Source of the DNA: Bacteroidaceae bacterium | GTDB taxonomy: Bacteria; Bacteroidota; Bacteroidia; Bacteroidales; Bacteroidaceae | NCBI GenBank assembly: GCA_017407905.1 | Contig: JAFQVS010000074.1 | Coordinates: 1-58,881, forward strand | DNA: 58,881 bases | Direction of reading: 5' to 3' | Shown here: positions 55,190-58,881 of the stretch, piece after piece | Layout of the letters: each line of letters opens with the position of its first letter | How positions within the stretch are numbered: position 1 is the first letter of the stretch | Position numbers and translations under genes: made by a program | Notes under the pieces: generated by a model | Databases searched by the model: none | The model's input: the letters and a program-made list of their open reading frames with translations, nothing else | What the model was told of the DNA's origin: nothing

Positions 55190-58100
55190 ATGAGTATTTA
55201 TGAAAGTTCAGTAAGAAAGCCGATAATGACGTCGCTCTGTTTCTTGGCGATTGCACTATTCGGTATATTCTCACTATCGAAGCTCCCCATCGACCTTATG
55301 CCGGATATTGAGACAAATACCATTATGGTATTTACCTACTACTCCGGAGCAAGCGCCGAGGATATTGAGAACAACGTAACACGCCCGCTCGAAAACACCC
55401 TTAACTCGACCGAGCATCTGAAGCACATTACCTCGAACTCGCGCGAGAACGTATCGGTAATTACGCTGGAATTTGAGTTTGGTTACGACATTGACGACCT
55501 AACGAACGACGTCCGCGACAAGCTTGATATGGTAGCATCATCGCTTCCCGACGATGCCAACAACCCTATCATCTTCAAATTCTCGACCGATATGATTCCC
55601 ATTATGATGATTTCGGCAACGGCCGAGGAGAGTCAGGCAGCGCTGTACAAAATTCTTGACGACAACATTGTAAACCCCCTTGCACGTATCGAGGGCGTGG
55701 GTACAGTGTCAATCAGCGGTGCCCCCGAGCGCGAGATTAACATCTATATGGACCCCGTGAAGATGGAGGCCTATAATATCTCGGTCGAGGCTGTCAGCGC
55801 CGTAATTTCGGCCGAGAACCGCAATATCCCCGGTGGTACATTCGATATTGGTAACAACACCTACTCGCTGCGCGTCGAGGGAGAATTTAAGAATCCCCAA
55901 GATATGCTCGACCTTGTAGTCGGCACACGCGGCGGCGCCAACATCTATCTGCGCGACGTTGCCCGCATCGTCGATAGCGTACAGGAGCGTGCACAGCGCA
56001 GCTTCACCGACGGACAGCAGGGAGCGATGATTATCGTTCAGAAGCAGTCGGGCGGTAACTCGGTTGCCATTGCCAATGCCGTACGCGAGGAGCTTCCCAA
56101 ACTCCAGAAGCGCCTGCCCTCGGACGTCGAGCTCGACATTATTGTTGACACCTCGGAGAACATTGTACAGACAGTAAATACCCTCACCGACACCATCCGC
56201 GACGCGCTTATCTTTGTGGTGCTTGTGGTATTTATCTTCCTCGGACGCTGGAGAGCAACTGTGATTGTTGCCATCACAATCCCCTTCTCGCTGGTAGCAT
56301 CGTTCATCTATCTGTTTGCAACCGACGGCTCAATCAATATGATTTCACTCTCTTGTTTGAGTATAGCCATCGGTTCGGTGGTTGACGACGCCATCGTGGT
56401 GCTCGAAAATGTAACGACGCACATCGAGCGCGGTTCGAGTCCCTACAATGCCGCTGTTCACGGAACAAATGAGGTGGGTACCTCGGTAATGGCATCTACA
56501 CTGACAATGTTTGCCGTGTTCTTCCCCCTGACAATGGTTACAGGTATGGCCGGTGTGCTCTTCAAGCAGCTCGGTTGGATGATGTGTATCATTATGCTCA
56601 TCTCGTTGGTTGCTTCACTGACACTGACACCTATGATGTGTGCAAAAATGCTTAAATTGCAGAAAAAACAGAGCAAACTCTTCATTAAGATATACACCCC
56701 CATTCAGAAGGGTCTCGATGCCATTGACGATGCATACGCACGCATAATCAACTATGCCGTACGCCACCGTTGGACTGTGCTGGCAGCCTGCTTCGGATTA
56801 TTTGTCGTTAGTTTGACATTGGCAAAAGGCATTAAGAGCGAGTTCTTCCCCTCGAACGACGGCGGACGTGCAACAGCCACAATCGAGCTTCCCATCGGTT
56901 CACGCGTCGAGCACTCGCAGGATATTGCGCTTAAGCTCACCAATATGTGGAAAGAGCGCTACGGCGACGACCTTAAGGCTTGTAACTTCACCGTTGGTCA
57001 GGCCGACGAGAATAACACTTTTGCATCGCTACGCGACAACGGCTCGCACATCATCAGTTTCAATATGAGTTTCGTCCCCTCGGACGAGCGTGAGCTGTCA
57101 ATCGACCAAATTTGCGACCAGATGCGTGCCGACGTAAAATTGTTCCCCGAGATTGCACGAAGCAACATCTCGACAGGTCAGCAGGGAATGGGCGGACAGA
57201 GCGCTGCCACATTCGAGATTTACGGACACGACTTTACCGAGACCGACAAGGTTGCCAAAGAGCTTGCCGACAAGCTGCGCAGCAACGAGATGTTCACACA
57301 GGTGATTATCAGCCGCAGCGACTATCAGCCCGAGTATCAGGTGGTATTCGACCGCGAGAAGCTGGCAATGCACGGACTGAATCTGAGCACCGCTGCCACC
57401 TATCTGCGTAACCGCTACAATGGTTCGTTGGCAACATATTTCCGCGAGGATGGCGACGAGTACGACGTAAAGGTGCGCTACGAGCCCGACAGCCGTACAA
57501 GCATCGAGGCCATCGAGAATATCGTAATATACTCATCAACGGGTAAGCCCGTGCGCATCAAGGAGCTCGGAAAGGTTATTCAGGAGGATACACCCCCTAC
57601 CATCGAGCGTAAAGACCGCGAGCGTATTGTAACCGTTGACGGCGTGCTTGCAGCAGGAGCCGTACTGAGCGACGGTGTTGCATACGGCGAGTCGGTAATT
57701 GAGAAGATGGATATTCCCTCGGGTATTGCCGTACAGGTAGCCGGTTCGTACGAAGACCAGCAGGATTCTAACCGCGACCTCGGTCAGTTGGGTATTATCA
57801 TCCTTATTCTTGTGTTCATTGTAATGGCCTCGCAGTTCGAGTCGCTCACCTACCCCTTCATCCTTATGTTCTCGGTGGTGTTTGCCCTTAGCGGTGTGCT
57901 CATCGGACTATTCGTTACAGGCTCGAACCTTAACATTATGTCGATGCTCGGAGGTATTATGCTCATCGGTATGGTTGTGAAGAACGGTATTGTGCTCATC
58001 GACTATATTATGCTGTTGCGCGAGCGTGGATTGGGTATTATTCAGGCTTGTGTGGGTGCGGCAAAGAGCCGTCTGCGTCCTGTGCTTATGACAACCTGTA

Positions 58101-58360
58101 CCACTATTCTTGGTATGGTGCCAATGGCTGTCAGTCAGGGTGTAGGTGCCGAGATGTGGCGTCCGCTTGGTATTGCCGTAATCGGCGGTCTGACGGTATC
58201 GACCATTATGACACTTATTTATGTTCCTGCAATGTACTGTGTATTTGCCGGCGTTGGTATTAAGAATCGCCGCAGAAGCCTTAAGAAGCAGCGCGAGCTT
58301 GCCGCTTATTGGAACGAGCACAAGCAAGAGGAGCAGCTTAAGCACAAGGATAGAAACTAA
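55190..58360 (+). CDS. RND family efflux pump permease (HAE1/AcrB-like)
   Basis: A 1056-residue, twelve-helix pump with two large periplasmic loops. The proton relay is present: D399 and D400 in GSVVDDAIVVLENV (helix 4), and the lysine in GMVVKNGIVLIDY (helix 10). The start IYESSVRKPIMTSLCFLAIALFGIFSLSKLPIDLMPDIE is typical of the family. It expels hydrophobic drugs, bile acids or similar compounds using the proton gradient. The C-terminal tail is charged. It is the third structural gene of the tetR operon. Confidence 0.95.
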   Translation: MSIYESSVRKPIMTSLCFLAIALFGIFSLSKLPIDLMPDIETNTIMVFTYYSGASAEDIENNVTRPLENTLNSTEHLKHITSNSRENVSVITLEFEFGYDIDDLTNDVRDKLDMVASSLPDDANNPIIFKFSTDMIPIMMISATAEESQAALYKILDDNIVNPLARIEGVGTVSISGAPEREINIYMDPVKMEAYNISVEAVSAVISAENRNIPGGTFDIGNNTYSLRVEGEFKNPQDMLDLVVGTRGGANIYLRDVARIVDSVQERAQRSFTDGQQGAMIIVQKQSGGNSVAIANAVREELPKLQKRLPSDVELDIIVDTSENIVQTVNTLTDTIRDALIFVVLVVFIFLGRWRATVIVAITIPFSLVASFIYLFATDGSINMISLSCLSIAIGSVVDDAIVVLENVTTHIERGSSPYNAAVHGTNEVGTSVMASTLTMFAVFFPLTMVTGMAGVLFKQLGWMMCIIMLISLVASLTLTPMMCAKMLKLQKKQSKLFIKIYTPIQKGLDAIDDAYARIINYAVRHRWTVLAACFGLFVVSLTLAKGIKSEFFPSNDGGRATATIELPIGSRVEHSQDIALKLTNMWKERYGDDLKACNFTVGQADENNTFASLRDNGSHIISFNMSFVPSDERELSIDQICDQMRADVKLFPEIARSNISTGQQGMGGQSAATFEIYGHDFTETDKVAKELADKLRSNEMFTQVIISRSDYQPEYQVVFDREKLAMHGLNLSTAATYLRNRYNGSLATYFREDGDEYDVKVRYEPDSRTSIEAIENIVIYSSTGKPVRIKELGKVIQEDTPPTIERKDRERIVTVDGVLAAGAVLSDGVAYGESVIEKMDIPSGIAVQVAGSYEDQQDSNRDLGQLGIIILILVFIVMASQFESLTYPFILMFSVVFALSGVLIGLFVTGSNLNIMSMLGGIMLIGMVVKNGIVLIDYIMLLRERGLGIIQACVGAAKSRLRPVLMTTCTTILGMVPMAVSQGVGAEMWRPLGIAVIGGLTVSTIMTLIYVPAMYCVFAGVGIKNRRRSLKKQRELAAYWNEHKQEEQLKHKDRN

Positions 58361-58439
58361 CTGAATATGCTTTATGCGGCGCTTCCGCAATAAGGCGCGC
58401 CGTATAAGCATATTATTGATAAAAAAACAGAAGAAGAAT

Positions 58440-58733
58440 ATGAAAAGTATATTTATTACATTCGATATTTCGCACAAAGAGGAGATTATAAGTATGCTCG
58501 AGCATAACAACTGCCGCGGATTCTCGTTCTTCGACCAGATGCAGGGGCGAGGCAGTCGTACAGGAGACCCCCACTATGGCTCGCACGCGTGGCCCTCGAT
58601 GTGCGGTGGTATTATCTCGATTGTCGATGACAATAAGGTCGAGAAGCTGCTTGCCGAGATTAAGAAGATTGACACCGAGGCTCCCCAGCTTGGTCTGAGA
58701 GCCTTTGTATGGAACATTGAGCAAAGTTATTGA
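58440..58733 (+). CDS. PG0541 family transporter-associated protein
   Basis: The ATG at 58440 gives 97 residues (MKSIFITFDISHKEEIISML); an earlier ATG adds 22 basic residues that overlap the upstream intergenic region and look spurious. It resembles PII-like small proteins: a ferredoxin-like fold with IITFDISHKEEI, GFSFFDQMQGRGSRTGDPHYGSHAWPS and IISIVDDNKVEKLL. Members of this Bacteroidetes family (named for PG0541 of Porphyromonas gingivalis) are found next to RND efflux genes, as here, 79 bases behind the pump. A regulatory, PII-like role on the pump is inference. Confidence 0.85.
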   Translation: MKSIFITFDISHKEEIISMLEHNNCRGFSFFDQMQGRGSRTGDPHYGSHAWPSMCGGIISIVDDNKVEKLLAEIKKIDTEAPQLGLRAFVWNIEQSY

Positions 58734-58751
58734 TACACACTCTCTTTAAGA

Positions 58752-58799
58752 AGAAAATCCTCTCCACAGCACCGAAACGTGCTGTGGAGAGGATTTTCT
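58752..58799 (+). terminator. Terminator of the efflux operon
   Basis: Perfect 21-bp arms (58752-58772 and 58779-58799) with a six-base loop, 18 bases past the last stop codon. The remaining 82 bases of the window show nothing I recognise. Confidence 0.9.
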
Positions 58800-58881
58800 C
58801 TAAAGGTGGCCCGGAGGATGCAGGGCTTTTATAACTGAATTATTTGTGCCCGATAAATATGGCTCAGTAGAAATTTACTGT

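Overview
The window is a stretch of a Bacteroidales chromosome. The evidence is gene content: GldE next to Ssb, DUF4924, DUF5723, a PG0541-type protein, the thiamine set TonB receptor/PnuT/thiamine pyrophosphokinase, RNase G, and SecA with a long C-terminus. Promoters fit too: many genes are preceded by the Bacteroidetes -7 element TAnnTTTG, often with TTG about 20 bases upstream. No rRNA, tRNA, CRISPR array, integrase or transposase was seen. GH110 and GH2 glycosidases suggest a host-associated, glycan-using bacterium. I cannot name the genus.

Layout. 1-880: a truncated BspA-like gene and a leader region with a 13-G run. 880-5878 (-): a tight five-gene operon, mtaB, glycosyltransferase, DUF3267 protein, RsmI-like methylase, NhaC antiporter. 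6.1-15.0 kb: a small lipoprotein and a large GH2 beta-galactosidase (-), divergent from an S9 peptidase and an MFS transporter (+). 15.0-17.9 kb: an AT-rich pair (MBOAT O-acyltransferase plus SGNH-like protein) lying between the intact MFS gene and a second, 180-bp copy of the MFS 3' end, which is followed by a 46-bp palindromic terminator. 18.0-20.2 kb: two ECF sigma factor genes, one with a membrane-protein partner and one with small downstream reading frames. 20.4-31.2 kb (-): fmt, CLC channel, tsaC, prfC, DUF4924, LysE, DUF5723, DUF308, gldE, ssb. 31.4-33.7 kb (+): HU, a 30-residue mS38-like peptide and RNase G. 33.8-35.5 kb (-): a membrane protein, comF, recX. 35.8-38.6 kb (+): a threonine-rich leader peptide, the ApgM-type predicted homoserine kinase and threonine synthase. 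38.7-42.4 kb (+): a TPP riboswitch and a thiamine uptake/activation operon. 42.9-47.7 kb (-): AlkD-like protein, GNAT, RluA-type synthase and a GH110 glycosidase. 48.2-58.7 kb (+): secA and a partner gene, then tetR with a TolC/adaptor/RND efflux operon.

The most interesting points are the duplication flanking the O-acylation cassette, the threonine leader peptide upstream of apgM-thrC (which supports ApgM as the homoserine kinase), a 191-bp repeat found twice just upstream of start codons, and a 23-bp perfect inverted repeat overlapping the tetR promoter. Several very short genes are also reported (30, 35, 53, 59 residues). Identities are by-eye estimates; no database search was run.
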